Below, in pieces: positions 45,802-55,577 of a DNA stretch of 64,000 nt (its first letter is position 1; each line of letters begins with the position of its first letter). The position numbers and the translations under genes are program-made. The notes below the pieces were generated by a model that saw only the letters and a program-made list of their open reading frames with translations, had not been told where the DNA came from and did not search any database. The DNA comes from Algibacter mikhailovii (GTDB lineage Bacteria; Bacteroidota; Bacteroidia; Flavobacteriales; Flavobacteriaceae). The DNA lies in the NCBI RefSeq assembly GCF_014651495.1, contig NZ_BMWZ01000001.1:498575-562574 (forward strand), read 5' to 3'.

Positions 45802-48800
45802 ATGAAAAAACGATACAAAACAAAAGATATCATTAAAAGTCACCTGAATGAAAGGACTGCTTTTGTCTTTTTTCTTTTACTAGGTATTCTGAATGGTTAT
45901 AGTCAAGTTAAGGTTCCTTTTGCCCCTAGATCCTCAAATACAACGCCAGGGACTACTATCTATAGTGTTAAGGGGGATTTTTCTATGATAGGAAATACAA
46001 ATCTCACCTTAATTAATTATGATGAAACAGCTACCAATGATGATGACATGATCTATGTGGATATAGATGACGATTCAGACACTTGGAACTCATCCTCATC
46101 AAACTTAGTGTTTTCAAATGAAAATGGTGCTATGCCAGAATGTTCCAACGTACTTTACGCTGGCCTATATTGGTTCGGAAGAACAGAAACAGGAAGTGAC
46201 GAGAATAATGACAATGATAACAATCCAAATACTTTTTCTGTTACAAAGAATAATATCACCAAAAACTTTGACAAAACGAGAGTATTAATCAGTGGTCCTG
46301 GCGCTACTGGTTATGAAGCTGTTTTTGCTGATAAATTAGTAAATAACAATGATGAAATTCACTACCCTATTAACGGGTTAGAAAGAAATATTTACACGGC
46401 TTATGCAGATATCACTGCCTATGTTAAAGATCCGGAAAAAGGAGGCATTGGAGAGTATTTTATTGCAGATATGGCCGTAAGAGAAGGAAGTGAAGACATT
46501 ACCGGGTTTTCTGGTGGTTGGGGAATGGTTGTTGTTTATGAAAATTCAAAAATGAAATGGAGAGACATAACTGTTTTTGATGGTTACGCCTATGTTGACG
46601 ATGACAACCCTTCTGATTATGTCATTAATATAGATGGCTTTAACGCCACTGCTAGTGGAGACATTAATGTTAAACTTGGTATTATGGCCAGTGAGGGTGA
46701 ATTTGGATGGAAAACTGACTTTCTTGAAATTGAACAGTTGCAAACAGGTACTTATCAGCCTTTAGCACATACCAATAATACTACAGATAATTTTTTCACC
46801 TCCTCTATTATAACACATACTAGTCCTAATATGAGAAACCCAGAGCTCGTAAATAATAGTGGTGTAGACATTGTCATGTTTAACATAGATAATGCTGGAA
46901 AGAACATTATTGATAACGGCCAAACCAAGACCTCTTTTAGGTATGGGAGTGATGAGGATGCATATGCTATTTTTAATTTAACATTTGCTGTTGATGCCTA
47001 TATACCAGAACCTGTTGGTCTTTTAACCAATACATCAATAAATGGCAATGCTAATCCACCAGTTTTAAGTTTACAACCCGGGGAGTTTGCAGATTTCAAA
47101 CTAGAGTTAACAAATGCAGGTACAGAGGCTATTAATAATACAAAGCTTACTATTCCTATTTCAAATTCTATTGACCCCAGTAATATAACAATGTCCTTCA
47201 ACACATTTTTCACTACTGGTACTGGTTATTCACCGCCGTCATATGACGCTAGTATTGGTACAAATGGAGCCATTGTTTGGGAATTGGGAGAATTTCCGAA
47301 TCCATCTAACCCTGATTTTGTCTTGGCAGATATTAGCTTTAAACTAACAACTACCAAAGATTGTACTGTATTAAATGATCCTGGTTTTAGTACCACATTG
47401 AATATAAACGGAATGCTTAGTGGAACAGGTGCCACTTCTCAAATTACCTTTTCAGAAGATTTAATACTAGGTTATGAAGAAAGTGGAACATGTCAAAATG
47501 AACCCATTCCAGCGCCTTTAACTATAGAAATAGAAAAAGAAGGCTATGTTGGTGCACCTCCAACGGCAACAGCCCCTGCAGCTATAAATGTAACCTGTTT
47601 AGCCGATGTTCCAGCTCCAGATCCGTTAATAATTACTGACGCCACTTCAGACACTGGTAATGCTCCAATTATTAGCTTTGTCTCAGATACTTCGAACGGC
47701 AATAGCTGTCCGGAAATTATAACAAGAGTATATAGCGTTGTTGATGATTGTGGTAGCACTATTTTATTAAGTCAAACTATAACAGTAAATGATACTATAG
47801 CTCCTATTATTAGCACTGCAGAAAAAAGCTTAGATTCTACTTTAGAATACAGTGATTCGATTGGCATAAATACGGCTTTGACACTAACGCCTTCAGCTAC
47901 AGACAATTGTACAACCAGCCCAAATATTAACTTGGTAAGTGATATTAACACACCAGACCCAAATTGTGAAAACGCATATGTAAGAGTGCGTACTTGGAAT
48001 TTTACTGATGATTGTAACAATACCAGCGCTGACTTTGTACAAACTATTATAGTACAAGATACCACAGCACCAATTATTGACAATACAAATACGACTAACA
48101 TTGAAATTGAATGTGGAGTCGACGATTTTAATGAATTAGAGTTATGGTTAACTAACCATGCAAATTCGACCGTAACTAATTCAGGCGACAATATTACTTG
48201 GAGCAATGACTACAATTCAAATGATGCCGTGCAATGTGAAAACAGTCCTATTACGGTAACCTTTATCGCTTCAGACAATTGCGGTAATTCAAGTAGTACT
48301 TCTGCTACCTACCTCATAAAAGACACCAATGCACCGGTTATAGACACCCCTATAAATAGTTTAGATGTAACACTTGAATGTAGTGCTTCAGATGATATTA
48401 CGGAGGCTTTATTATTAGCACCAACAGCTACCGACAATTGCTCAGCTAGTCCTACATTAGTATTAATAAGTGATGTTAGTACTTTAGAACCAAACTGCTC
48501 CAATGCTTATGTTAGAGTACGAACTTGGAATTTCACTGACGACTGTAATAACACAAGTGTTAATTTTGTCCAAACAATTACTGTTCAAGATAACACACCG
48601 CCTACTCTTGTTCTTCCAGAAAATGTAACTGCCGTGTGTAGTGATGATCCAGAAACTATTAATTTTGGAACAGCAACTGCTACCGATGATTGTGACAGTG
48701 ATGTACAAATTTCATTTAACGATGTTCGTACAGATGGCGCATGCGCTGGAACTTATACCATTACGCGTACATGGACCGCTACAGATATATGTGGAAATAC

Positions 48801-50202
48801 GGTTAGTGCAGATCAAACCATTTCAACATCTGACACTACCCCACCATCTTTTGATCAAACCCTTCCAGAGGCTAACATCACAGTTGAATGTGATGCCATT
48901 CCAGAACCCATTGAATTATCGGCATCTGACGATTGTGGGACCGCATCAGTGACGGTTAGTAATATAAAAACAGAAGGAGATTGTGACAATTTTTACAGTT
49001 TAGCCCGCACTTGGATTGCTTTAGACGAATGTGGCAACACCACTACTTTCACCCAAACAATTACGGTTCAAGACACTAAAGCTCCAGTATTTGTCGAAGC
49101 ACTTCCTACAGACATTACCGTGGAATGTAATGCCATTCCTGAAGCCGAGGATATAACTGCCGTTGATAATTGTGGTACTGTAGCCGTTTCAATTATTGAA
49201 ACAAGAGAGGATGGTGACTGCCCTTTCAACTACATTTTAACACGTACTTGGACAGCTACTGATTTATGTGGTTTAACTACCTCCCACACTCAGAAAATCA
49301 CCGTAGAGGATAACTCCGCTCCGGTTCTATCAAGTTCCTTAGAATCATTAATAGACGTCAATTGTTCTGCAATTCCAGAAGCTCCTTCTTTACAATTTAC
49401 AGATAATTGCTCAACAAATATTAGCGTTGAATTTGAGGAAATGAGCACCTTTGAAGATACCGTATTAGAAGATTATGAGATTATAAGAACCTGGACGGTT
49501 AGAGATGAATGTAATAATGAATCAATTTTTACACAAACATTAAATGTTACCCTTGATGAAGTATTTACCGAAGTTATAGCTGAAGATAGATGTTTCGAAG
49601 ATGGGATTATTAATCTTGATGACTACATTCCAAATTCTCAAAATAATGAGGGCATTTGGGAAATCGTTGAAGGTGATACAACAGCATCTTTGAATGGCAG
49701 CGATTTTGATCCTACTATTCTTGAAATAAATGATGAACTATCCCCTCAAAGTGGAGGCATTAATTATGTATTTAGATACACTACTGTTGACGCAGAATGT
49801 ATTGCAGTTACTGAAGTTAGAATGAATATTCACGCAGATTGTGTTGTTTTACCTTGTGGTAATAACAATGTAGTTATATCTAAAGCAATTACGCCCAACG
49901 GCGATGGATACAATGACACTTTTGATATATCAGGAATTGAACGCTGTGGCTTCAGAGCCGAAGTGAAAATATTTAATCGTTGGGGCGCTTTAGTTTATGA
50001 ATCTAATGATTATCAAATAGGTACTTCAGAAACACTCTCTCCTGGAGATTGGGATGGATCATCATCCAAAGCCTCTATAGGAGGTTCTGGTAAACTACCT
50101 AATGGAACTTATTATTATATCGTTCAAATTAAAAATAACGGCAATTCTGGAAATGTAGGTTTAGATCCTATTACGGGTCCAGTATACCTAGGAACCAAAT
50201 AA
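45802..50202 (+). CDS. T9SS type B cargo: large repeat adhesin with CHU_C domain
   Basis: A 1466-residue secreted protein. The signal peptide lies in residues 1-35 after a long basic start. Residues about 40-400 form a secreted beta-rich domain, about 400-590 a region like a bacterial Ig/DUF11 unit, and about 590-1250 eight Ig-like repeats of 80-90 residues, each closing with a pattern like TITVQDTTAPII and carrying paired cysteines (DDCGN type). The C-terminal 95 residues are the gliding-motility CHU_C domain: ISKAITPNGDGYNDTF, FNRWGALVYES, LPNGTYYYIVQIKN. It is exported by T9SS and probably acts in adhesion or gliding. Confidence 0.93.
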   Translation: MKKRYKTKDIIKSHLNERTAFVFFLLLGILNGYSQVKVPFAPRSSNTTPGTTIYSVKGDFSMIGNTNLTLINYDETATNDDDMIYVDIDDDSDTWNSSSSNLVFSNENGAMPECSNVLYAGLYWFGRTETGSDENNDNDNNPNTFSVTKNNITKNFDKTRVLISGPGATGYEAVFADKLVNNNDEIHYPINGLERNIYTAYADITAYVKDPEKGGIGEYFIADMAVREGSEDITGFSGGWGMVVVYENSKMKWRDITVFDGYAYVDDDNPSDYVINIDGFNATASGDINVKLGIMASEGEFGWKTDFLEIEQLQTGTYQPLAHTNNTTDNFFTSSIITHTSPNMRNPELVNNSGVDIVMFNIDNAGKNIIDNGQTKTSFRYGSDEDAYAIFNLTFAVDAYIPEPVGLLTNTSINGNANPPVLSLQPGEFADFKLELTNAGTEAINNTKLTIPISNSIDPSNITMSFNTFFTTGTGYSPPSYDASIGTNGAIVWELGEFPNPSNPDFVLADISFKLTTTKDCTVLNDPGFSTTLNINGMLSGTGATSQITFSEDLILGYEESGTCQNEPIPAPLTIEIEKEGYVGAPPTATAPAAINVTCLADVPAPDPLIITDATSDTGNAPIISFVSDTSNGNSCPEIITRVYSVVDDCGSTILLSQTITVNDTIAPIISTAEKSLDSTLEYSDSIGINTALTLTPSATDNCTTSPNINLVSDINTPDPNCENAYVRVRTWNFTDDCNNTSADFVQTIIVQDTTAPIIDNTNTTNIEIECGVDDFNELELWLTNHANSTVTNSGDNITWSNDYNSNDAVQCENSPITVTFIASDNCGNSSSTSATYLIKDTNAPVIDTPINSLDVTLECSASDDITEALLLAPTATDNCSASPTLVLISDVSTLEPNCSNAYVRVRTWNFTDDCNNTSVNFVQTITVQDNTPPTLVLPENVTAVCSDDPETINFGTATATDDCDSDVQISFNDVRTDGACAGTYTITRTWTATDICGNTVSADQTISTSDTTPPSFDQTLPEANITVECDAIPEPIELSASDDCGTASVTVSNIKTEGDCDNFYSLARTWIALDECGNTTTFTQTITVQDTKAPVFVEALPTDITVECNAIPEAEDITAVDNCGTVAVSIIETREDGDCPFNYILTRTWTATDLCGLTTSHTQKITVEDNSAPVLSSSLESLIDVNCSAIPEAPSLQFTDNCSTNISVEFEEMSTFEDTVLEDYEIIRTWTVRDECNNESIFTQTLNVTLDEVFTEVIAEDRCFEDGIINLDDYIPNSQNNEGIWEIVEGDTTASLNGSDFDPTILEINDELSPQSGGINYVFRYTTVDAECIAVTEVRMNIHADCVVLPCGNNNVVISKAITPNGDGYNDTFDISGIERCGFRAEVKIFNRWGALVYESNDYQIGTSETLSPGDWDGSSSKASIGGSGKLPNGTYYYIVQIKNNGNSGNVGLDPITGPVYLGTK

Positions 50203-50213
50203 AAAGCTAACCT

Positions 50214-51140
50214 ATGAAACTTATAAAACATCAAATATTAATTATTGCGTTGTTGAGCTGTACGGTTGGAATTGCACAACAATTACCCCAATTTACGCAA
50301 TACATGTACAATACAATCTCTATAAATCCTGCATATGCAGGTAGTAGAGAAGCTTTAAGTATTGTTGGACTACACCGAAGTCAGTGGGTTGGCTTTGAAG
50401 GTGGACCAATAACACAGACACTTTCTATACATACACCTCTTAGAAATGACCGAATAGGCTTAGGCTTATCATTTATAAATGACGATTTAGGTCCACAAAA
50501 TTTTTCATATTTGTATTCAGACTTTTCGTATTCAATTCCAACAGGGGCTGATGGTAAGCTCGCCTTTGGTGTAAAAGCCGGATTTACACAGTATAGTTTT
50601 GATCAAGCTTTTATTAATGATCCTTCAATTACTGAGGATCCGTTTTTTAACGGAACGGAAAATCGATGGTCTCCCAACATTGGTGTAGGCGCCTATTGGA
50701 GCACTAATAGATGGTACCTTGGGCTTTCAGCCCCAAGATTGTTAAATACTAACATAGCCCAAGAAAATGGATTTGAAGCCCTTGAGCGTATTAGCTATTA
50801 CTTTACTGGTGGTGCCGTTTTTGACCTTAGTCCAAGCTTTAAATTTAAGCCTGCTTACTTAATTAAAGCGACCAATGGAGCTCCATTGTCCTTTGATATA
50901 ACTGCTAATTTTTTATATAATGAAAAATTTTGGCTAGGAGCTTCATATAGAATTAATGAAGAAACCGCTGCCATTGGAGGAATTGCCGATTTTCAAATCT
51001 CAAAACAATTACGGATTGGCTACGCTTATGAAAAACCTATCTCCGACATTGCTAGATATAGTTCTGGCACTCATGAAATATTATTAATGTACGAATTCAA
51101 ATTTGTGAATTCTAAACTGAAATCTCCTAGATATTTCTAA
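50214..51140 (+). CDS. PorP/SprF-family outer membrane protein
   Basis: A 308-residue outer-membrane barrel with signal peptide ending at AQQ. The PorP/SprF signature is PQFTQYMYNTISINPAYAGS, then LSIVGLHRSQWVGFEGGP, TPLRNDRIGLGLSFINDD and GVGAYWSTNRWYLGLSAPRL. Family members help specific CHU_C-type cargo leave the cell or attach to the surface (SprF for SprB). Eleven bp after the adhesin gene, it is very likely dedicated to that adhesin. Confidence 0.95.
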   Translation: MKLIKHQILIIALLSCTVGIAQQLPQFTQYMYNTISINPAYAGSREALSIVGLHRSQWVGFEGGPITQTLSIHTPLRNDRIGLGLSFINDDLGPQNFSYLYSDFSYSIPTGADGKLAFGVKAGFTQYSFDQAFINDPSITEDPFFNGTENRWSPNIGVGAYWSTNRWYLGLSAPRLLNTNIAQENGFEALERISYYFTGGAVFDLSPSFKFKPAYLIKATNGAPLSFDITANFLYNEKFWLGASYRINEETAAIGGIADFQISKQLRIGYAYEKPISDIARYSSGTHEILLMYEFKFVNSKLKSPRYF

Positions 51141-51152
51141 TACCTGTTTTCT

Positions 51153-53072
51153 ATGAAATATAAAATCCACATACTAGTTTGTTTTGCATTGATACTAAGT
51201 TTTTCTGGGTATTCTCAACAGGGAAAACAAAAACGTGCGGACACATTATTTAATAAATTTTCATTTGTTAAAGCTGCTGATGTATATAAAGACCTTATTG
51301 CAAAAAATTACAATAAAGACTATGCTACTAGAAAATTAGCGGATTGTTATGCCTATTTAAGAAACTCTGAAAAAGCATCTCGATATTATAAAAGTGCTGT
51401 AAAACAAGAAAATATTCCAATAGAATATTACTACAAGTATGCACAATCTCTTAGAGGAATAAAAAAATACAAAGAATCTGAAATTTGGTTACAGCGCTAT
51501 AAAGATTCAGGAGGTGTAGTTCATGCTAATGACTTCTCCAAAGACGTCAATTTTATTTCTAGTGTTTTTGGAGCCAAACAACAATACTTTTTAGAAAAAG
51601 TTCCTTTCAATTCAAAATTTAGCGATTTTGGAGCCTTTGAACATGACGGCAAGGTGTATTTTGCCTCGGCTAGAGATGAAGGTGTTGGAGTCAAGCGGGT
51701 ATATGGATGGAATGAGCAACCCTTTTTAGATATCTATACAGCCGATGTTGATACAGAAGAAAATGTTGACCATTCCAACAAGGTAAAAGGTGATGTTAAT
51801 TCAGTATTTCATGATGGCCCAGCAACAGTTACTAAAAATGGTCAAACCATGTATTTTTCGAGAAACAACTTCACGGACGGTATGGAAGTTAAGGATGGCC
51901 AAGGATTAACAAATATGAAAATCTATAGAGCCACATTAATTGATGGGGAATGGACCAACATTGAAGATTTATCCATAAACGGTGATGATTTCTCAACCCA
52001 ACATGCAGCCTTAAACAATGACGATACTAAGTTGTATTTTACTTCAGATAGACCAGGCGGCTATGGCGGTTCGGATATTTGGTCAGTCAATATTGAGCCA
52101 GACGGGTCATTGACAGGTTTAGAAAATATTGGTAATATTGTTAATACCGAAAGTGCTGAAGGATTTCCATTCATTAATAATGAAGGTGTACTCTTCTTTT
52201 CCTCTGATGGACATACTGGACTGGGGCTCTTAGACATTTTTGCCACCATTAAAGGTGAAGATGAGCAAACCATAGTAGATGTAATAAATCTAGGCGTTCC
52301 TGTGAACTCTAATAACGACGATTTTGCATTCACCATGAATCCTGATGGGATTACTGGCTATTTTGCTTCTAATAGAAAAGGGGGTAAAGGCAGTGATGAT
52401 ATTTACGCGTTCCATAGAGAGCCATTACTTACTGTTGAAGGTGTTGTTAGTGATGCCATTAACACCAAGCCTATTGCTAATGCTAAAATCACATTATTTG
52501 ATGATGAGGACAATCAAATTGCCTATATGGAAACTGATGAAAATGGGTTTTATCAAATAAATATAGATAGACATCAAGACTATAAAATTGTTGCAAGTCA
52601 AGATAAATACATTGATGATTATAGAATGTTTACGTCAAAAAACATACAGACAGAGCTTACTTCTATAACAGCTAACCTCCTACTAAACCCTAAACCTAAT
52701 GTTGTTAAACTTGCAGAATTGAATACTATATACTTTGATTTTGACAAGCATAATATTAGAAAAGATGCGGCTTTAGAATTAGATAAAATTGTAAGTTTAA
52801 TGCAAAATGATTACCCAGAAATGGTTATTCGAATTGAATCTCATACAGACTCTAGAGGTAAATTAACCTACAATGATAAATTATCCATTGACCGCGCTAA
52901 TGCCACCTATGAATATTTAACTTCAAAAGGCATTGATCCAACTAGAATTACCGAACACAAAGGTTTTGGTGAACGTAGGCTAACGAACGGTTGTGAGGAT
53001 GGATCTACTTGTGAAGAAGCAGATCATCAATTAAACAGACGTACACAGTTTATTGTTGTACAAATGGAATAA
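51153..53072 (+). CDS. OmpA-family protein with TPR, PD40 and carboxypeptidase-regulatory-like domains
   Basis: A 639-residue periplasmic/outer membrane protein. After a signal peptide (ends near YSQQG) come TPR-like helices (about 25-130), WD40-like PD40 repeats (about 170-410, e.g. LYFTSDRPGGYGGSDIW), a carboxypeptidase-regulatory-like beta domain (about 430-500), and a C-terminal OmpA domain (about 525-639) with IYFDFDKHNIRKDAALELD, ESHTDSRGKLTYNDKLS and LNRRTQF, which binds peptidoglycan. The layout is that of PorE-type T9SS anchor proteins. Last gene of the adhesin operon, 12 bp after PorP/SprF. Confidence 0.93.
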   Translation: MKYKIHILVCFALILSFSGYSQQGKQKRADTLFNKFSFVKAADVYKDLIAKNYNKDYATRKLADCYAYLRNSEKASRYYKSAVKQENIPIEYYYKYAQSLRGIKKYKESEIWLQRYKDSGGVVHANDFSKDVNFISSVFGAKQQYFLEKVPFNSKFSDFGAFEHDGKVYFASARDEGVGVKRVYGWNEQPFLDIYTADVDTEENVDHSNKVKGDVNSVFHDGPATVTKNGQTMYFSRNNFTDGMEVKDGQGLTNMKIYRATLIDGEWTNIEDLSINGDDFSTQHAALNNDDTKLYFTSDRPGGYGGSDIWSVNIEPDGSLTGLENIGNIVNTESAEGFPFINNEGVLFFSSDGHTGLGLLDIFATIKGEDEQTIVDVINLGVPVNSNNDDFAFTMNPDGITGYFASNRKGGKGSDDIYAFHREPLLTVEGVVSDAINTKPIANAKITLFDDEDNQIAYMETDENGFYQINIDRHQDYKIVASQDKYIDDYRMFTSKNIQTELTSITANLLLNPKPNVVKLAELNTIYFDFDKHNIRKDAALELDKIVSLMQNDYPEMVIRIESHTDSRGKLTYNDKLSIDRANATYEYLTSKGIDPTRITEHKGFGERRLTNGCEDGSTCEEADHQLNRRTQFIVVQME

Positions 53073-53106
53073 TACAGTTAAAGAATTAAGAATATAATTT
53101 ACTGAG

Positions 53107-53139
53107 AAACCACCAGAATAATTGATTTTGGTGGTTTTT
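53107..53139 (+). terminator. terminator of the adhesin operon
   Basis: A 9-bp GC-containing stem (53107-53115 with 53129-53137) followed by a T run, 35 bp after the OmpA gene stop. Confidence 0.8.
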
Positions 53140-53732
53140 ACGTTTAGTCTAGCTAGGAAATTCATTAAGCATTCTTTCTCACCCCTTTCCCTATATATCT
53201 GTAAAATCGAATTCACCTTTGAGATTAGCAATAATAAACGGAGTTAATAGACTATATTCCAATTGATTGTAAAAGAGACTTTTAATAAAGAAGTGTTTAA
53301 TGTTTAGAATAAAAAAGATTGAAATAGTAATTTATAGGTTTCAATATAGGAGTCTAAGACCATTGAATAGTTGTATAGATCTCCTGTAGTTTATAAATGT
53401 AAATCAGTAAAATCTAAGCTTAATAGACTGAAACAACCAAAAATTGAAGTGTTTTGCATAGCTTATTACATATAAATAAATGTATTCTATTAATTATCAG
53501 AAATCTGAAATAACTTTATGGAATATTATTATTTCTGTATAATCAACTATAGTCAATACACCCAACTCTATATGTTTTATTCAAGATGCACTGAAAACCC
53601 AGTAATCAATATATTTATAAAGATGATAAAAAAAGATTAACACTCCTAAGGAGATGAACTAAAGAAGTCTTTAGAATATTATAAACTGCCAGCACTATTT
53701 ATTAAGTAGATTTTGGTGCTATCTATAATCAG
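53140..53732. other. intergenic region, no recognised gene
   Basis: About 590 bases between the operon terminator and the CAP gene. No open frame with family resemblance, no strong hairpin, no repeat seen. Confidence 0.45.
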
Positions 53733-54230
53733 TTATTTTTTTATAAATATGTTGGTAAAATACCACCTACCTTCGATGCTTTTTTCAGCGGATATATCAA
53801 AATTAGTATAGTCACCCTCAAGGTTAGCTTTGTGATTTTCACTTTTAATCCATGCATTAACAACACCCTGAGCTGTCCCAAAGCCGTAGGCCACATTTTC
53901 AGATACTGTCTTGGCGCCAATATTAGATTTTAAATAGTTACTTCTAGCAAAAAAGTTATCATGGGAAACAACATCATTATCAATCATATAGTAGGTATGG
54001 CTATTTGCAACAGATTTAATAACACTCATTTCTTTCAAAGGGTCCAAATCTAGAGAAAGCCTATAATCATTAATAAGTCCCAGAATTTCAATTTCAATAG
54101 CTTTCGCTTCGGTTTCTACTAAATTAAGTTCTAGACTATTGGCATTATCATCTAAACTATCTGTACTACATGAAAGCAATGTCATAACAGTTAATAAAGC
54201 AATAAAGGGCCATTGGAAAAACAGCTTCAT
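53733..54230 (-). CDS. CAP-domain (SCP/PR-1-like) lipoprotein
   Basis: A 165-residue secreted lipoprotein, lipobox Cys21 (TLLSCSTDS). The mature part is a CAP domain: LINDYRLSLDLDPLKEMSV, SHTYYMIDNDVVSHDNFFAR, with the CAP His, VSENVAYGFG, VNAWIKSENHKANLEGDYT with the Glu/His pair, and the final WYFTNIFIKK. Bacterial CAP proteins are secreted and of mostly unknown function. It is single-gene, and an inverted repeat 74-101 bp upstream resembles the one before the sixA-like gene. Confidence 0.9.
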   Translation of the reverse strand: MKLFFQWPFIALLTVMTLLSCSTDSLDDNANSLELNLVETEAKAIEIEILGLINDYRLSLDLDPLKEMSVIKSVANSHTYYMIDNDVVSHDNFFARSNYLKSNIGAKTVSENVAYGFGTAQGVVNAWIKSENHKANLEGDYTNFDISAEKSIEGRWYFTNIFIKK

Positions 54231-54303
54231 AGGATTGTTATTTTAGATTTGGGATTATAAAATTAACCCCTCAACCTAAAATAACTGTTAATGAAATGTT
54301 AAA

Positions 54304-54332
54304 ATCGACCAAAAACATGCGTTTTGTCGATA
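54304..54332. repeat. inverted repeat upstream of the CAP gene, shared with the sixA-like promoter region
   Basis: ATCGAC (54304-54309) and GTCGAT (54326-54331) face each other. The arm TTTTGTCGATA (54322-54332) equals the arm in front of the sixA-like gene in reverse. A common regulator site is possible. Confidence 0.4.
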
Positions 54333-54389
54333 TTTAATGTTTTTAACCGATTATTTATTATATTTAACAATCCATATCCTACATAAAAA

Positions 54390-55037
54390 TTATGGTGCTA
54401 AACGACTAATCTTCCAGTTAAAATCTTCCTGAAGTTGATAACGAACACGGTCATGCAAGCGATTAGGTCTTCCTTGCCAAAATTCAATTTCAACAGGCTT
54501 TACTATATATCCGCCCCAATATTTTGGCCGTTCTATTTCCTTTCCTTCATATTCCTTTTCCAACTCCAAAAGTTTTGACTCCAGAAACGCTCTATTTTCA
54601 ACAATGTCACTTTGATTTGAAACTATGGCTCCCAATTGACTACCTCTAGGTCTAGATTCAAAATAGCCGTCACTTAAATTCTCTGCTATTTTCTCAGCCT
54701 TACCTTTAATAATAATTTGACGCTCTGCGCCATGCCAGAAAAAAGACAAACAAACATTTGGGTTTGCTGAAATAGCCTTGCCTTTCTCACTATTGTAATT
54801 CGTATAAAAAATAAAACCTTCAAACGTATATTTTTTCAATAACACCACCCTACTTTTAGGATAACCATCTAGTCCCAATGTAGATATAGTCATAGCGTTA
54901 GTCTCATTGGCTGCAAAATACTTATCAACTTCATAAAACCATTTTTGAAATAACTCCATGGGATTCTCAGGAATTTGCTTTAGGAGCAACTCCCCTTTTT
55001 TATATATTTTTCTGTAATTGCTTAAATCTTTCTCCAT
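54390..55037 (-). CDS. pdxH: pyridoxamine 5'-phosphate oxidase
   Basis: A 215-residue FMN enzyme. Marks: SRVVLLKKYTFEGFIFYTNY, GKAISANPNVCLSFFWHGAE, SRPRGSQLGAIVSNQSD and the C-terminal YWGGYIVKPVEIEFWQGRPN, LHDRVRYQ, ISRLAP. It makes pyridoxal phosphate from PNP or PMP with oxygen. The ATG at 55037 (MEKDLSNYRK) is the likely start. A TTG three codons earlier at 55046 is less likely. Confidence 0.96.
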   Translation of the reverse strand: MEKDLSNYRKIYKKGELLLKQIPENPMELFQKWFYEVDKYFAANETNAMTISTLGLDGYPKSRVVLLKKYTFEGFIFYTNYNSEKGKAISANPNVCLSFFWHGAERQIIIKGKAEKIAENLSDGYFESRPRGSQLGAIVSNQSDIVENRAFLESKLLELEKEYEGKEIERPKYWGGYIVKPVEIEFWQGRPNRLHDRVRYQLQEDFNWKISRLAP

Positions 55038-55095
55038 ATGATACAAAATAACAATAAATTATTATTTTAATTAAAAAAGCTCAAACAAAACAATG

Positions 55096-55103
55096 TAAAT
55101 TTG
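55096..55103 (+). promoter_or_regulatory. -7 promoter element of the gene at 55130
   Basis: TAAATTTG matches TAnnTTTG and lies 26 bp before the ATG, in the short space between divergent genes. No clear -33 box. Confidence 0.45.
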
Positions 55104-55129
55104 TATCATTCTAAATTATAATAATATTA

Positions 55130-55555
55130 ATGAAATTTGAAAGTTCTCCACTCAGTAAGACCTATGATTTTCATAAAGTAGAAAAGCCATTTGGTAATTT
55201 CTATTTTTGTGAGAAATTTATTGTTGCAGAATTAAATGCTGGCGTCCATTTTAACTGGAGCAAAATTGAATCTATACTTTTTGAAATATCTAATTTCTAT
55301 ACGGAAGGAATTTCTCTAGGCTATATTACAAATAGAATTAATTCTTATTCTATTAATCCACATGACTGGGCTAAAGTTGAAAGCCGAATGCGAGGTTTTG
55401 GAAATATGCTAGGAAGTGCTATAGTGTATTATAATAAAATGATGTTTATGAATGCTTCTCTAGAACAACGTTTTAGCAAAGCTGTGAAAATCTACCCTAC
55501 CCAATCATTAGAAGAGGCTATAGAGTGGGTTTTATCTTTAGAAAAAGATAAATAA
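55130..55555 (+). CDS. small conserved hypothetical protein
   Basis: A 141-residue cytoplasmic protein with no signal peptide and no membrane segment. The pattern of strands and helices, with FNWSKIESILFEISNFY in the middle and a tail LEEAIEWVLSLEKD, could suit a STAS- or SpoIIAA-like fold, but I do not recognise it for certain. It converges on rnz with a 22-bp gap. Function unknown. Confidence 0.75.
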   Translation: MKFESSPLSKTYDFHKVEKPFGNFYFCEKFIVAELNAGVHFNWSKIESILFEISNFYTEGISLGYITNRINSYSINPHDWAKVESRMRGFGNMLGSAIVYYNKMMFMNASLEQRFSKAVKIYPTQSLEEAIEWVLSLEKDK

Positions 55556-55577
55556 CAAACTAAATGTAAGTATTTAA

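Noticed and set aside
47772-48206. 144-codon open frame on the minus strand inside the adhesin gene.
   Set aside because: It is a shadow of the repeat-rich coding sequence on the other strand. No start context and no family resemblance.
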